DNA from: Marilutibacter chinensis
Lineage (GTDB): Bacteria > Pseudomonadota > Gammaproteobacteria > Xanthomonadales > Xanthomonadaceae
Direction: 5' to 3'
Assembly: GCF_021725675.1 (NCBI RefSeq)
Contig: NZ_JAKJPO010000001.1
Span: 744,001 to 808,000 of the forward strand
DNA: 64,000 nt
The notes below the pieces were generated by a model. The model saw only the letters and a program-made list of their open reading frames with translations. It had not been told where the DNA came from and ran no database searches. The position numbers and the translations under genes are program-made. Shown piece after piece: positions 56,030-64,000 of this stretch (the stretch's first letter is position 1; the number at the start of each line of letters is the position of its first letter).

Positions 56030-56971
56030 GTGGCCGACCCCGCCTCCGACCGGTCCCCGGCTGATCCGGCACAACGTGCAAAGCCGGTGCCGTATCGCGG
56101 CCGGTTCGCCCCCTCGCCCACCGGCGATCTCCACGCCGGCTCACTGCTGGCCGCGTTCGGCAGTTGGCTGCTGGCCCGCCGTGCCGGCGGCGAATGGTGG
56201 GTGCGGATCGAGGATCTGGATCCTCCGCGCGAGGTCGCCGGCGCGGCCGGGCGGCAACTGGCCACGTTACGCGGCTTCGGGTTCGAATCCGATGCGCCCG
56301 TGGCGTTCCAGAGCCAGCGCCACGCGCTGTACCAGGACGCACTCGATCGCCTGCTGGCGTCCGGCGCGGCGTTCGAATGCCATTGCAGCCGCACCGACCT
56401 GGCGGCCGCCGGAGGCATCCACCGCCGCTGCGTCGCCGACTCCCGGCGCCCGCAACCGGCAATCCGGCTTCGGGTCGCCGACGGCACCACGATCACCTTC
56501 GACGATCGGATCCAGGGACCACAAACCCAGGAGGTCGCGGGCACGGTCGGCGACTTCGTACTGCGTCGTGCCGACGGCCTCTGGGCCTACCAGCTCGCCG
56601 TCGTGGTCGACGACGCCGCACAAGGGATCACCGACGTGGTCCGCGGTGCCGACCTGCTCGATTCGACGCCGCGCCAGATCCTGTTGCAGCGCGCGCTGGG
56701 ACTGCCGACGCCGACCTACGCGCACCTGCCGCTGGTCACCGATGCCCGCGGCCGCAAACTGTCCAAGTCCGACGTGGCGTGGCCGGTGCACGCGGACGAT
56801 CCGTTGCCGACGCTGCGCCTGGCCTGGGATGCGCTCGGACAGGATCCGCGTGTTCTCGCCGATGCCGGCGACCTCGCCGGGCTGCTGGCCGCCGCCCGCG
56901 CGGCATTCGCTCCTGACCGCATCCCGCGCGCGTTGCCCGCCACCGGATCCGCGATGCCGGTTGCGACCTGA
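56030..56971 (+). CDS. gluQ: Glutamyl-Q tRNA(Asp) synthetase
   Basis: Truncated glutamyl-tRNA synthetase paralogue of 313 residues that loads glutamate on queuosine of tRNA-Asp. HIGH-like FAPSPTGDLHAGS, zinc ligands in CHCSRTD with a later Cys, and KLSKSD as the KMSKS loop. No anticodon-binding domain, as expected. GTG start at 56030. In many proteobacteria it sits beside dksA; not here. Confidence 0.94.
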   Translation: MADPASDRSPADPAQRAKPVPYRGRFAPSPTGDLHAGSLLAAFGSWLLARRAGGEWWVRIEDLDPPREVAGAAGRQLATLRGFGFESDAPVAFQSQRHALYQDALDRLLASGAAFECHCSRTDLAAAGGIHRRCVADSRRPQPAIRLRVADGTTITFDDRIQGPQTQEVAGTVGDFVLRRADGLWAYQLAVVVDDAAQGITDVVRGADLLDSTPRQILLQRALGLPTPTYAHLPLVTDARGRKLSKSDVAWPVHADDPLPTLRLAWDALGQDPRVLADAGDLAGLLAAARAAFAPDRIPRALPATGSAMPVAT

Positions 56972-57045
56972 CCGGTTGCGGCAGTAACACATCCTGGAGC
57001 TATATTGGAGCGGGGCCGCATCGTTTCGGCCGAGGAGAGGAAGAC

Positions 57046-57786
57046 ATGCAGTCACGCGTTGCACTGGTCACCGGCGGCACCGGTGGCATCGGTACGTCGA
57101 TCATCAAGCGACTGGCCGCGGCGGGGCACAAGGTCGCCACCAATTACCGCGACGAGGGCCGCGCCAGAGCGTGGCAGGAAAAGATGAAAGCCGAGGGCGT
57201 GGAAGTGACGATGGCGCCGGGCGACGTCACCTCGCCCGAGCAGGCCGAGTCGATGGTGCGCGAGATCGAGCGGCAGCTGGGACCGATCGAGATCCTGGTC
57301 AACAACGCCGGCATCACCCGCGACACCACCTTCCACAGGATGAAGCCGGACCAGTGGAACGACGTGATCTGCACCAACCTCAATTCTGTCTACAATGTCA
57401 CCCGCCCGGTGATCGAGGGCATGCGCGAGCGCAAGTGGGGCCGGATCATCCAGATCAGTTCGATCAACGGTCTCAAGGGCCAGTACGGCCAGGCCAACTA
57501 CGCCGCGGCCAAGGCCGGCATGCATGGCTTCACCATTTCGCTGGCCCGCGAGAACGCGCGCCTGGGCATCACCGTGAACACCATTTCCCCCGGCTATGTC
57601 GCCACCGACATGGTGATGGCTGTACCCGAGGAGGTACGCGCGAAGATCGTCGCCGACATCCCGACCGGCCGCCTCGGCGAGCCCGACGAGATCGCCTATG
57701 CGGTCGCGTTCCTGGTCGACGAGCAGGCCGGCTGGATCACCGGTTCCAATCTCGACATCAATGGCGGCCACCACATGGGCTGGTGA
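57046..57786 (+). CDS. phaB: Acetoacetyl-CoA reductase
   Basis: NADPH-dependent SDR of 246 residues that makes 3-hydroxybutyryl-CoA for polyhydroxybutyrate. TGGTGGIG loop, NNAGITRD, catalytic Ser in QISSING, YAAAKAG, and the PhaB-like C-terminus SNLDINGGHHMGW. Good ribosome site (GAGAGGAAG). A TATATT box at 57001-57006 is a likely -10. With phaR downstream a PHA role is favoured, although no synthase gene is in the window. Confidence 0.93.
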   Translation: MQSRVALVTGGTGGIGTSIIKRLAAAGHKVATNYRDEGRARAWQEKMKAEGVEVTMAPGDVTSPEQAESMVREIERQLGPIEILVNNAGITRDTTFHRMKPDQWNDVICTNLNSVYNVTRPVIEGMRERKWGRIIQISSINGLKGQYGQANYAAAKAGMHGFTISLARENARLGITVNTISPGYVATDMVMAVPEEVRAKIVADIPTGRLGEPDEIAYAVAFLVDEQAGWITGSNLDINGGHHMGW

Positions 57787-57989
57787 GACGGATGTCCGCC
57801 GGGCCGTGCCCGGCAACTCCCGAAGAAGAAGCACCGCGCAGGGTTCCGGCCCCGTCGATATTCTCCGCCCGGTGTGCGCGTGACGCGAGCCGCCCCCTGA
57901 TTCAGGAAGGGAGGACGTCCGGGTACGACCCGGATATCTCCCGGAGTTCACTGGGCAATCTTGGCCCCATGGGCATGCTTCCACGCCCC

Positions 57990-58143
57990 ATTCGCGCCTG
58001 CGGCACTGCACGCCTTCTTTCAATTCGCGCGTGCAGCGCCACTGCTTTCTTCGATTCGCGCGTGCGGCGCTTGCGGGCCTTCTGTCAATTCGCGCTTGCG
58101 GCGCTTGCAGGCCTTCTTTCAATTCGCGCCTGCGGCGCGAATT
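57990..58143. repeat. Tandem array of about 33-bp units before phaR
   Basis: Five imperfect units starting ATTCGCGC at 57990, 58023, 58054, 58088 and 58122, core ATTCGCGCxTGCGGCGC plus a GGCCTTCTTTC tail. The last forms a perfect hairpin AATTCGCGCC-TGC-GGCGCGAATT. Read on the minus strand the core, CGCAGGCGCGAATTGAAAG, matches CGCAGGCACGAATTGAAGG at 58971-58989. The rest of 57787-58299 has no gene. Confidence 0.75.
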
Positions 58144-58299
58144 CCCCTCCTGACCCCAGACTGCTTTCTTCGGCGGCACTCCTGTTGCAAGGGGCGGGGG
58201 CCGGGAACCGTTTCCATGCTTGCGGCAGCCGCGCGACAGTTGCAAGCCCGTTGCGGCTGCGCCATGCTGCGGGGCACCACGAATCCGAGTTCACGCTTC

Positions 58300-58803
58300 A
58301 TGGCCGCAACCCGTGTCATCAAGAAGTACCCGAACCGCCGGCTCTACGACACGGAGATATCCAGCTACATCACCATCGAGGACGTCCGTCAGCTGATCGT
58401 GGACGGCGAGTCGTTCGAGGTGCGCGATGCCCGCAGCGGCGAGGACCTTACCCGCCAGGTGCTGCTGCAGATCATCGCCGAACAGGAGCAGGACGGCGAG
58501 CCGGTCCTGTCGACCCAACTGCTGAGCCAGATCATCCGCTTCTACGGTGACTCGCTGCAGGGCTTCATGGGTAGTTACCTGGAGCGCTCGATGCAGCTGT
58601 TCCTGGACCAGCAGCAGCAGTTCCGCAAGCAGATGGGCGGGCTGATGGGCGAGACGCCGTGGGCGATGATGAACCAGCTGACCGAGCGCAATCTGGCGAT
58701 GTGGAAGGAGTTCCAGCAGAACCTGTCCGGCAGCGTCGGCCAGACTCCGACCTCCTCCCGCCCCGACGCCAAGAGCGAAGGCGGCAACAAGCGCGGACGC
58801 TGA
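58300..58803 (+). CDS. phaR: Polyhydroxyalkanoate synthesis repressor PhaR
   Basis: DNA- and PHB-binding regulator of 167 residues. The N-terminal domain VIKKYPNRRLYDTEISSYI is the family signature; the C-terminus is the PHB-accumulation regulatory domain with Gln-rich LFLDQQQQFRKQMGG. It usually represses phasin and its own genes until granules form. ATG 58300 fits the family N-terminus; ATG 58264 is possible. Confidence 0.94.
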   Translation: MAATRVIKKYPNRRLYDTEISSYITIEDVRQLIVDGESFEVRDARSGEDLTRQVLLQIIAEQEQDGEPVLSTQLLSQIIRFYGDSLQGFMGSYLERSMQLFLDQQQQFRKQMGGLMGETPWAMMNQLTERNLAMWKEFQQNLSGSVGQTPTSSRPDAKSEGGNKRGR

Positions 58804-58864
58804 CCCCACGCGACACGCCCAGCTCGCAAGCGCAGCGTACGCCGCGCTCCCGTCAGTGTCCCCC

Positions 58865-58982
58865 GCAGGAGCGGCGTAAGCCGCGCGGTCGGCCGTTCCG
58901 AGAAAGCCTCACCCGCGGCTTACGCCGCTCCTGCGCCGTGCCCCGTCCCTGAACCAGGGACGTTTCGTGCCGCAGGCACGAA
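58865..58982. repeat. REP pair with GCA-triloop hairpin
   Basis: REP arms at 58865-58886 and 58915-58934 (GGAGCGGCGTAAGCCGC and complement), then CCCTG-AAC-CAGGG (58947-58959) and TTCGTGCC-GCA-GGCACGAA (58964-58982). The last shares its loop with hairpins at 38705-38773. Confidence 0.78.
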
Positions 58983-59031
58983 TTGAAGGAAGGGATGTGA
59001 CGCCGGGCAATAATCGGGGTGCGCAAGCGCA

Positions 59032-59107
59032 ACGGCGGGGCCGGGTTGCGCAGCCCAACCTCGGGATTTCCCGACGAAGCCCCAGGATCGCGGCTTACGC
59101 CGCTCCA
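59032..59107 (+). repeat. Composite repeat, copy 2
   Basis: ACGGCGGGGCC through ATCGCGGCTTACGCCGCTCC, matching the 54868-54949 copy and ending in a single REP half. It ends 18 bp from the stop of the M48 gene. No gene is seen in 58804-59125. Confidence 0.6.
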
Positions 59108-59125
59108 ACGGGTTGCGGCATCCGC

Positions 59126-60043
59126 TTACTGCCCACCGCAATACTTCTGGCGGAATGCCTCCGCCTGCGGCATCAGCGCCTGCAGCTCGGCGATGCGGTT
59201 GGCCGGATCGGGATGGGTCGAGGCGAACTCCGGCGGCCGCTGGCCGCCGCCGAGCTGGCTCATCCGCTGCCAGAGCGGTACCGCCCCGTTCGGGTCGTAG
59301 CAGGCCGCCGCGGCGAGCATCAGCCCGACACGATCGGCCTGGGTTTCGTGATTGCGGCCGTACGGCAGGATCAGGCCGTACTGGGCACCGGCGCCAAGTG
59401 CCGCCATGATCGCCTGCTGTTGCTGCGGATCCATGCCGCCGACCGCCATGCCGGTCGCGACCTGCCCCATCTGCACCAGCTTCTGCTGCGCCATCCGCTG
59501 CGAACCGTGGCGCAGCAGCGCATGGGCGATCTCGTGTCCCATCACCACCGCCATCGCGTTTTCGCTCTGCGCGATCGGAATCAGGCCGGTGTAGACGGCC
59601 ATCTTGCCGCCAGGCAGGCAGAACGCATTGGCTTCGTCGGACTGGATCACCGCGACGTCCCACTGGAAGTTCTGGTGGGTCGTCGGCATCGCCTGGTTGT
59701 GCATCGCCGCCAGGTCGGCGGTGACTTGCGGCACCTTGCCGATCAACCTCTGGGCGATGGTGCGTATCTGCTGGCTGGCCTGTGCGTCCGGCGGCAGCAG
59801 CGCCCCCTGCGCGTTGGCGTCGCCGAGCACCTGGCGGAACGCCTGCGCCCCCAGTTGCACTTCCTCGTCGGCACTGGCGCCGTAGTGCGCGGTCTCGCCG
59901 GTATAGGGATCGACCTCGGCATTGCCGAACCATTGCCAGGCGGCATAGCCGGCGAACAACAGCAGGATCCACCAGCGGAACTTGCCGCCACGGCGGCGGC
60001 CGCCGGCCCCGCCTCGTCCCATGCCCGTCGTCTCGACCCTCAT
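59126..60043 (-). CDS. M48-family periplasmic metallopeptidase
   Basis: Membrane-anchored peptidase of 305 residues: one N-terminal helix (FRWWILLLFAGYAAWQWF) after an RG-rich cytoplasmic tip, then an M48 domain with zinc motif VMGHEIAHALLRHG and Glu ligand in HETQADRVGL. It resembles the LoiP/YcaL/BepA group that clears damaged outer-membrane proteins. GAGGAG 6 nt before ATG 60043. It follows the SUMF1 lipoprotein gene by 64 bp. Confidence 0.9.
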   Translation of the reverse strand: MRVETTGMGRGGAGGRRRGGKFRWWILLLFAGYAAWQWFGNAEVDPYTGETAHYGASADEEVQLGAQAFRQVLGDANAQGALLPPDAQASQQIRTIAQRLIGKVPQVTADLAAMHNQAMPTTHQNFQWDVAVIQSDEANAFCLPGGKMAVYTGLIPIAQSENAMAVVMGHEIAHALLRHGSQRMAQQKLVQMGQVATGMAVGGMDPQQQQAIMAALGAGAQYGLILPYGRNHETQADRVGLMLAAAACYDPNGAVPLWQRMSQLGGGQRPPEFASTHPDPANRIAELQALMPQAEAFRQKYCGGQ

Positions 60044-60107
60044 CGCACGCTCCTCATGTCCTGCCCCGTTTCCGCCTCGCCGGTTGATCATCGACCGGGC
60101 CGGCCGT

Positions 60108-62054
60108 TCAGATCTCGCGCACGACCCGGAATCCGACCCGGGCATTGGTGGTGTCGCCGCGTACCGACAGTCGCCAGGCCGAGCGAGTCTGTTCCGGCGA
60201 ACTCGCCCAGGAGCCGCCCCGAACCACCTTCTCGCGACAGCCCGGATTGACCCAGGCGTGGCCGTCGCGCGGCGCACGGCGGTAGTTGTCGTGCCAGCAA
60301 TCGGCGACCCATTCGCTCACATTGCCGGCCATGTCGTGAAGCCCGTACGCATTGGCGGCATAGCTGCCGACCTCGGCCGGCCCCCAGGCGCCGTCGCCGT
60401 AGCCCTCGAACGCGTTGCGCCAGCGGCGGCCGCTGGGCGACGTGTCCAGGCCGCCGGTGAAGTTGCCGGCACCGGCCGGCGGTGCGCCGTCGCCCCACGG
60501 GAACCGGCCCTGGCTGCCCGCACGCAGTGCGTACTCGAACTCCGCCTCGCTCGGCAGCCGGTAGGTGTGACCGGTCTGCTCGGACAACCAGCTGGCATAG
60601 GCGGCGGCATCGGCGGCGCTGACGTGGACGACCGGCATGTCGTCGTCGGCCGGCCTGCCCGTGTATCCGTCTTCCGGGCCGGCCCCGCCGCGACGGACCA
60701 GGTTGCCGCTGCGCTCGTCGTAGACGGTCGAATAGCCGCGGCGGACCGCGCGCGGCTCGTTGCCGGTCGCCTCGACATAGCGGCGGAATTCGGCGACGGT
60801 GACCTCGGTCCGCGCGACCGCAAGCCCGCGATCGAAACGGATGTTGCGGGTCGGCCGCTCGCTGTCGCTGGCACCTTCCTCGTCGTCGGCCGCGCCCATC
60901 GTGAACGCGCCATGCGGGATCACCACCATCTGCGGCCCGCGGCCCCCGTTCTTCAACGCATCGGTGAACACCTGGCCAGGGCGGAACAGGCCGTAGTGGG
61001 TCGCCAGCTCGATCCGCTCGCGCAGTTCGGCCGCGGCCGGATCGCCCTTGGGCGCGATCCGCAGCAGTTCGGCCAGGTGTTCACGGGCGGTGTCGAGGCC
61101 ATCCTCGCGCGACAGCGCCGCGATGCCGAGATCGCGCAGGTCGCCGATCCGCGACGCCCGCTTCGCCGCGATCCGCTGACGGGCGTGGGCGACGGTGTCG
61201 TTGCCGGGCCGGACCTTCGCCGCACGCGCAAGCTCGGCCTCGGCCCGTTCGTAGTCGTAGGCTTCCGCCGCCTGCTCGGCGCGACGTATCAGCGCGCTTT
61301 CCGACGCAGCCAGACCCTGCAGCGCGCGCGCGTCGCCTTCGCGCAGCTCCAGCGCATGGCGGAAATGCGCGACGGCTGCATCCTTGCCATCGTCAATGCG
61401 ACCGGCCTCCAGCGCCCGTTCGCCGGCACGACTGGCCTGCTGGACCCGCTCCATCGACTCCACGCGTTCCAGATAGGCGACGACCGGCTCGGCGTCGGCG
61501 GCGACCGCGCGGGCGACCGCGACGACCTGCTGGGCCCGCTGCAGGCCCTCGGGCGCGGTGTCGATCCCGGCCAGGGCCGCGTCGCCCTGTTCGATCAGCG
61601 CCGCGATCGCCCGCTGCAGGCCCTCGTCGGCCTCGCGGGCGGCCTCGGCATCCTCGCCGGCATGAGCCTTGAGCGCCAGGTAGATCGGGATGGCGCTTTC
61701 CGAATCCTCGTACAGATTGCCGGCCTGCAGCGCCTCGTCGGCCCCGGCCTGCAGCGCCTCGACATTCTCATCGGTCACCGAGACCGTTGGCGTCTGCCAG
61801 TCCGGGACCGGCCCCAGCGCCTGATCGTCGCTGACGGTGACGCTTGGCCCGGCCTGCTCCTTGGCCTCCGGGGCCTGAGCCTCGACGCCCTGCTGCGCCG
61901 GCTCGCGCGAGCATCCGGCCAGCACCACGGCGATCGACACCAGCAGCGCGACCACGCCTGCCAGAGCGCCACACCAGCGTGAACGGGCGGCAGCCGCACG
62001 GCCGCCCGCGGCGGCGGACGTCATGCGCTGATGGATTGGAATCGTCGCTCGCAA
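60108..62054 (-). CDS. Lipoprotein with SUMF1/FGE-sulfatase-like domain
   Basis: Outer- or inner-membrane lipoprotein of 648 residues. Lipobox VVLAGC; a long Ala/Glu-rich helical repeat region (about 90-370); then a formylglycine-generating-enzyme-like domain (GAFTMGA, LPSEAEFEYALRAG, GNVSEWVADCW, VVRGGSWASS). The Cys pair that does FGE chemistry is absent after GGSW, so it is a structural or binding relative. TTG start at 62054 with GGAGG upstream is preferred; ATG 62024 has no ribosome site. Upstream of, and likely with, the M48 gene. Confidence 0.85.
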   Translation of the reverse strand: MRATIPIHQRMTSAAAGGRAAAARSRWCGALAGVVALLVSIAVVLAGCSREPAQQGVEAQAPEAKEQAGPSVTVSDDQALGPVPDWQTPTVSVTDENVEALQAGADEALQAGNLYEDSESAIPIYLALKAHAGEDAEAAREADEGLQRAIAALIEQGDAALAGIDTAPEGLQRAQQVVAVARAVAADAEPVVAYLERVESMERVQQASRAGERALEAGRIDDGKDAAVAHFRHALELREGDARALQGLAASESALIRRAEQAAEAYDYERAEAELARAAKVRPGNDTVAHARQRIAAKRASRIGDLRDLGIAALSREDGLDTAREHLAELLRIAPKGDPAAAELRERIELATHYGLFRPGQVFTDALKNGGRGPQMVVIPHGAFTMGAADDEEGASDSERPTRNIRFDRGLAVARTEVTVAEFRRYVEATGNEPRAVRRGYSTVYDERSGNLVRRGGAGPEDGYTGRPADDDMPVVHVSAADAAAYASWLSEQTGHTYRLPSEAEFEYALRAGSQGRFPWGDGAPPAGAGNFTGGLDTSPSGRRWRNAFEGYGDGAWGPAEVGSYAANAYGLHDMAGNVSEWVADCWHDNYRRAPRDGHAWVNPGCREKVVRGGSWASSPEQTRSAWRLSVRGDTTNARVGFRVVREI

Positions 62055-62188
62055 ACGTCCTCCGTACGGGTCCGCGGGGCCTGTGCACGGACCGCCACGG
62101 GCGGCGTGCCCGTTATCGTGCCCGCTGAAAGTAGGCTATTGTCGCCCGCTCCAGCAACTTCCGCCCGGCCCTCCGCCCGACGCCGCCA

Positions 62189-63283
62189 GTGTCCGCCCCG
62201 ATCACCGACCCCACCGCGCTCCAGGCGCGCTTCGCCCCCCGCCCCGCACGCATCGGGCTCGACACCGAATTCATCCGCGAACGCACCTACTGGCCACAGC
62301 TGGCGCTGGTGCAGATCGCGATCGATGGTCCGGAGGGACCCGATATCGTGCTGGTCGACCCGCTCGCGCCCGGTATCGTCGAGGCGCTGGCCCCGGTGCT
62401 CGCCGACCCGGCGATCCTCAAGATCATGCACAGTCCCAGCGAGGACCTCGTCGCGTTCAGGCACGCCTGCGGCACGGTGCCGGCGCCACTGTTCGACACC
62501 CAGCTCGCCGCCGCCCTGGCCGGGATCGGCAGCGGCCTGGGTTATCAGAAGCTGGTCGAGCAGTTGACCGGAGTGACACTGGCCAAGGGCGAGACCCGCT
62601 CGGACTGGCTGCGCCGGCCGCTGTCCGCCTCGCAGCTCGAATATGCCGCCGACGACGTCCGCCACCTGTTCGAGCTGCACGACGTGCTCGATCATCGCCT
62701 GGGCGAACTCGGCCGTCGCGACTGGCTGGCAGAGGACGCCGCGCGCACCGTCGCCCTCGCCGCCAGCGACGCGCTGGAGCCGTGGCCGCACCTGTCGATG
62801 CGCAGCGCCCAGTTCCTCGACATCGATGCGCAGCGGCGCCTGCTGCGGCTGTTGCGCTGGCGGGAATCGCATGCGCGACAGAGCGATCGCCCGAAGTCCT
62901 GGATCCTCGACAACGAACTGGCAGGCGCCCTCGCCCGCAATCCGCCGATCGACCTGGCCGGGCTGCAGCGCGAGTTCGACAGCCATCCGAAGGCCCCGCG
63001 CAAGCTCGCCGCGACCGTGTGGGAGGTGCTGAACACCCCGCTCGACGACGAAACCGACATCCCCGACGCCGGCATCGCCGAACGCCGCGACCGCAACCGC
63101 CTGCGCAGACTGCAGAGCGCCGTGGCCGCGCGCAGCGCCGAACTGGGCCTGCCCGACGGCGTGCTCGCGTCGCGGCGCTGGCTGGAAATCCTGCTCGACC
63201 AGGGCACCTGGCCCGACGCCCTCGCCGGCTGGCGCCGCGAAGCGCTGGAGCCGACCCTGGCGCCGCTGCTGGCGGAAGGCTGA
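62189..63283 (+). CDS. rnd: Ribonuclease D
   Basis: 3'-5' exoribonuclease of 364 residues that trims tRNA 3' ends. DEDD residues: Asp-x-Glu in GLDTEFIRERTY, Asp in MHSPSEDLVAF, and Tyr/Asp in YAADDVRHL. HRDC domain follows (SDRPKSWILDNELAGALA). GTG start at 62189. It lies 240 bp before a tRNA gene, which is a typical substrate. Confidence 0.95.
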   Translation: MSAPITDPTALQARFAPRPARIGLDTEFIRERTYWPQLALVQIAIDGPEGPDIVLVDPLAPGIVEALAPVLADPAILKIMHSPSEDLVAFRHACGTVPAPLFDTQLAAALAGIGSGLGYQKLVEQLTGVTLAKGETRSDWLRRPLSASQLEYAADDVRHLFELHDVLDHRLGELGRRDWLAEDAARTVALAASDALEPWPHLSMRSAQFLDIDAQRRLLRLLRWRESHARQSDRPKSWILDNELAGALARNPPIDLAGLQREFDSHPKAPRKLAATVWEVLNTPLDDETDIPDAGIAERRDRNRLRRLQSAVAARSAELGLPDGVLASRRWLEILLDQGTWPDALAGWRREALEPTLAPLLAEG

Positions 63284-63482
63284 ACCGCGGGCCGGGCGCC
63301 CCTTCGACACTGCGGCGGGCGGTTCTTTCCACCCCAGGCAGGCACCCGGGCTTCCGGCACCGGCTCCGTACCGCATCCGCGCCTCGGGCCGGCTCCGATA
63401 TCTGCGTCGGCACCGGTATTGCGGAACCGCTGCAGGCGGGAATCCCTCCTGTCCTGCGGCCCGGCGCACGCGCTACCGGGGC

Positions 63483-63511
63483 TTGGCGGATGCGGCGGCG
63501 CCCGCTACACT
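63483..63511 (+). promoter_or_regulatory. tRNA-Ala promoter
   Basis: TTGGCG (63483-63488), 17 bp, TACACT (63506-63511), 12 bp before the tRNA 5' end. Confidence 0.7.
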
Positions 63512-63523
63512 TGCCGCCTTCGT

Positions 63524-63599
<76 letters not shown>

Positions 63600-63624
63600 T
63601 TCATCCAGCGCTAAAGTTCGAGGA

Positions 63625-63668
63625 AGGCCGGCAACTGTCGCGAAAGCGGCGAATTCCGGCCTTTTTTC
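63625..63668 (+). terminator. tRNA-Ala terminator
   Basis: AAGGCCGG and CCGGCCTT enclose a short CGC/GCG stem, followed by TTTT. It starts 26 bp after the tRNA. Confidence 0.8.
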
Positions 63669-63779
63669 GTTTCTCCGCCCGGAATCCCGCGACGGGTCCG
63701 CGCTCCGTCGATCGCCACCATTCACCCGGACTTGACCGGGCGCCGCCGATGGTGGACCGCAAAGCGCCGGCCCACTCGC

Positions 63780-64000
63780 ATGTCACCGCAACAGCCCGCC
63801 TCCCCCCGTCCGTTCGCGGCGGTCGCGCGCCATCCCTGGTGGAGCGCGGTCGCCGGACTGATTGTGGCCACGATCGTGCTGGCGCTGTTATGGGATTGGA
63901 ACTGGTTCAAGGGCCCTGTCGAGCGGATCGTCGAGGCGCGCACCCGGCGCAGTTTCGAGATCGGCGGCGACCTCGACGTCCGGCCCGGCCGCATCACCCG
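63780..64000 (+). CDS. AsmA-family protein, N-terminal part
   Basis: First 73 codons only. A cytoplasmic tip, one membrane helix (AVAGLIVATIVLALLW) and WNWFKGPVERIVEARTRRSF, then EIGGDLDVRPGRI, the standard opening of AsmA-like envelope proteins thought to move phospholipid. It continues past the window. No ribosome site is clear. Confidence 0.75.
   Translation, partial: MSPQQPASPRPFAAVARHPWWSAVAGLIVATIVLALLWDWNWFKGPVERIVEARTRRSFEIGGDLDVRPGRIT

Noticed and set aside
57990..58143. CRISPR array
   Set aside because: Units are directly adjacent with no unique spacers, and no cas gene is in the window.
57961..58299. Extended N-terminus of PhaR through the repeat array
   Set aside because: The frame stays open through the tandem units, but the family starts at the MAATRVIKKYPNRR region and the repeats recur elsewhere as intergenic DNA.
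60108..62054. A true formylglycine-generating enzyme
   Set aside because: The two catalytic Cys are missing and no sulfatase gene is close.

Overview
The window is about 64 kb of very GC-rich DNA with tightly packed genes, many GTG starts and many ATGA/GTGA stop-start overlaps. It most likely comes from the chromosome of a member of the Xanthomonadaceae (Lysobacter, Luteimonas, Pseudoxanthomonas or Xanthomonas-like). The best evidence is the arginine cluster, which uses N-acetylornithine carbamoyltransferase (argF'), N-acetylcitrulline deacetylase (argE') and a fused N-acetylglutamate synthase/kinase. A DksA with a Lys/Ala-rich N-terminal extension and REP elements of the GGAGCGGCGTAAGCCGC type agree with this. 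No phage, insertion sequence, CRISPR array or rRNA operon was found.

Region 1 (1-18.6 kb) is a carbohydrate-utilisation locus. On the minus strand a TonB-dependent receptor is followed by a GH74-type propeller glycosidase, a GH2 beta-glucuronidase-like enzyme, an SGNH acetylesterase with an inserted jelly-roll, and a GH35-type lipoprotein cut by the window edge. A GbpR-like LysR regulator separates them from a plus-strand operon that encodes a full De Ley-Doudoroff galactose pathway (sugar dehydrogenase, KDPGal aldolase, galactonate dehydratase, lactonase, KDGal kinase) plus a GH43 enzyme. A decayed second GH43 gene follows. Inference: an acetylated, galactose-bearing plant polysaccharide, plausibly xyloglucan, is imported and trimmed and its galactose is oxidised.

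Region 2 (18.8-25 kb) is a pgaABCD-type operon for poly-N-acetylglucosamine. Two perfect TGTGA-N6-TCACA sites lie upstream, expected targets of Clp, the c-di-GMP-responsive CRP homologue of this family. The operon converges on, and overlaps by 28 bp, the end of the arginine/proline operon.

Region 3 (25-35.6 kb, minus strand) is argF'-argG-argE'-argA/B-GNAT-argC-argH-proB-proA. Ahead of it is what looks like a transcription attenuator: a short leader ORF with an Arg-rich end, an antiterminator segment over its stop codon, and an intrinsic terminator.

Region 4 (35.6-64 kb) is housekeeping DNA: cysS, sufE, dksA, yidD, pyrC, an M23 peptidase, a permuted papain-fold amidase, a GGDEF cyclase, folE2, a ubiG/mupP-like/phytoene-synthase-like operon, an MTA/SAH deaminase, divergent efp and epmB, a FimX-like REC-PAS-GGDEF-EAL protein, htpX, gluQ, phaB, phaR, an M48 peptidase with a SUMF1-domain lipoprotein, rnd, tRNA-Ala(CGC) and the start of an AsmA-like gene. 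Its intergenic regions carry REP pairs, GCA-triloop hairpins, a 33-bp tandem array, a 125-bp tandem duplication and a two-copy composite repeat.
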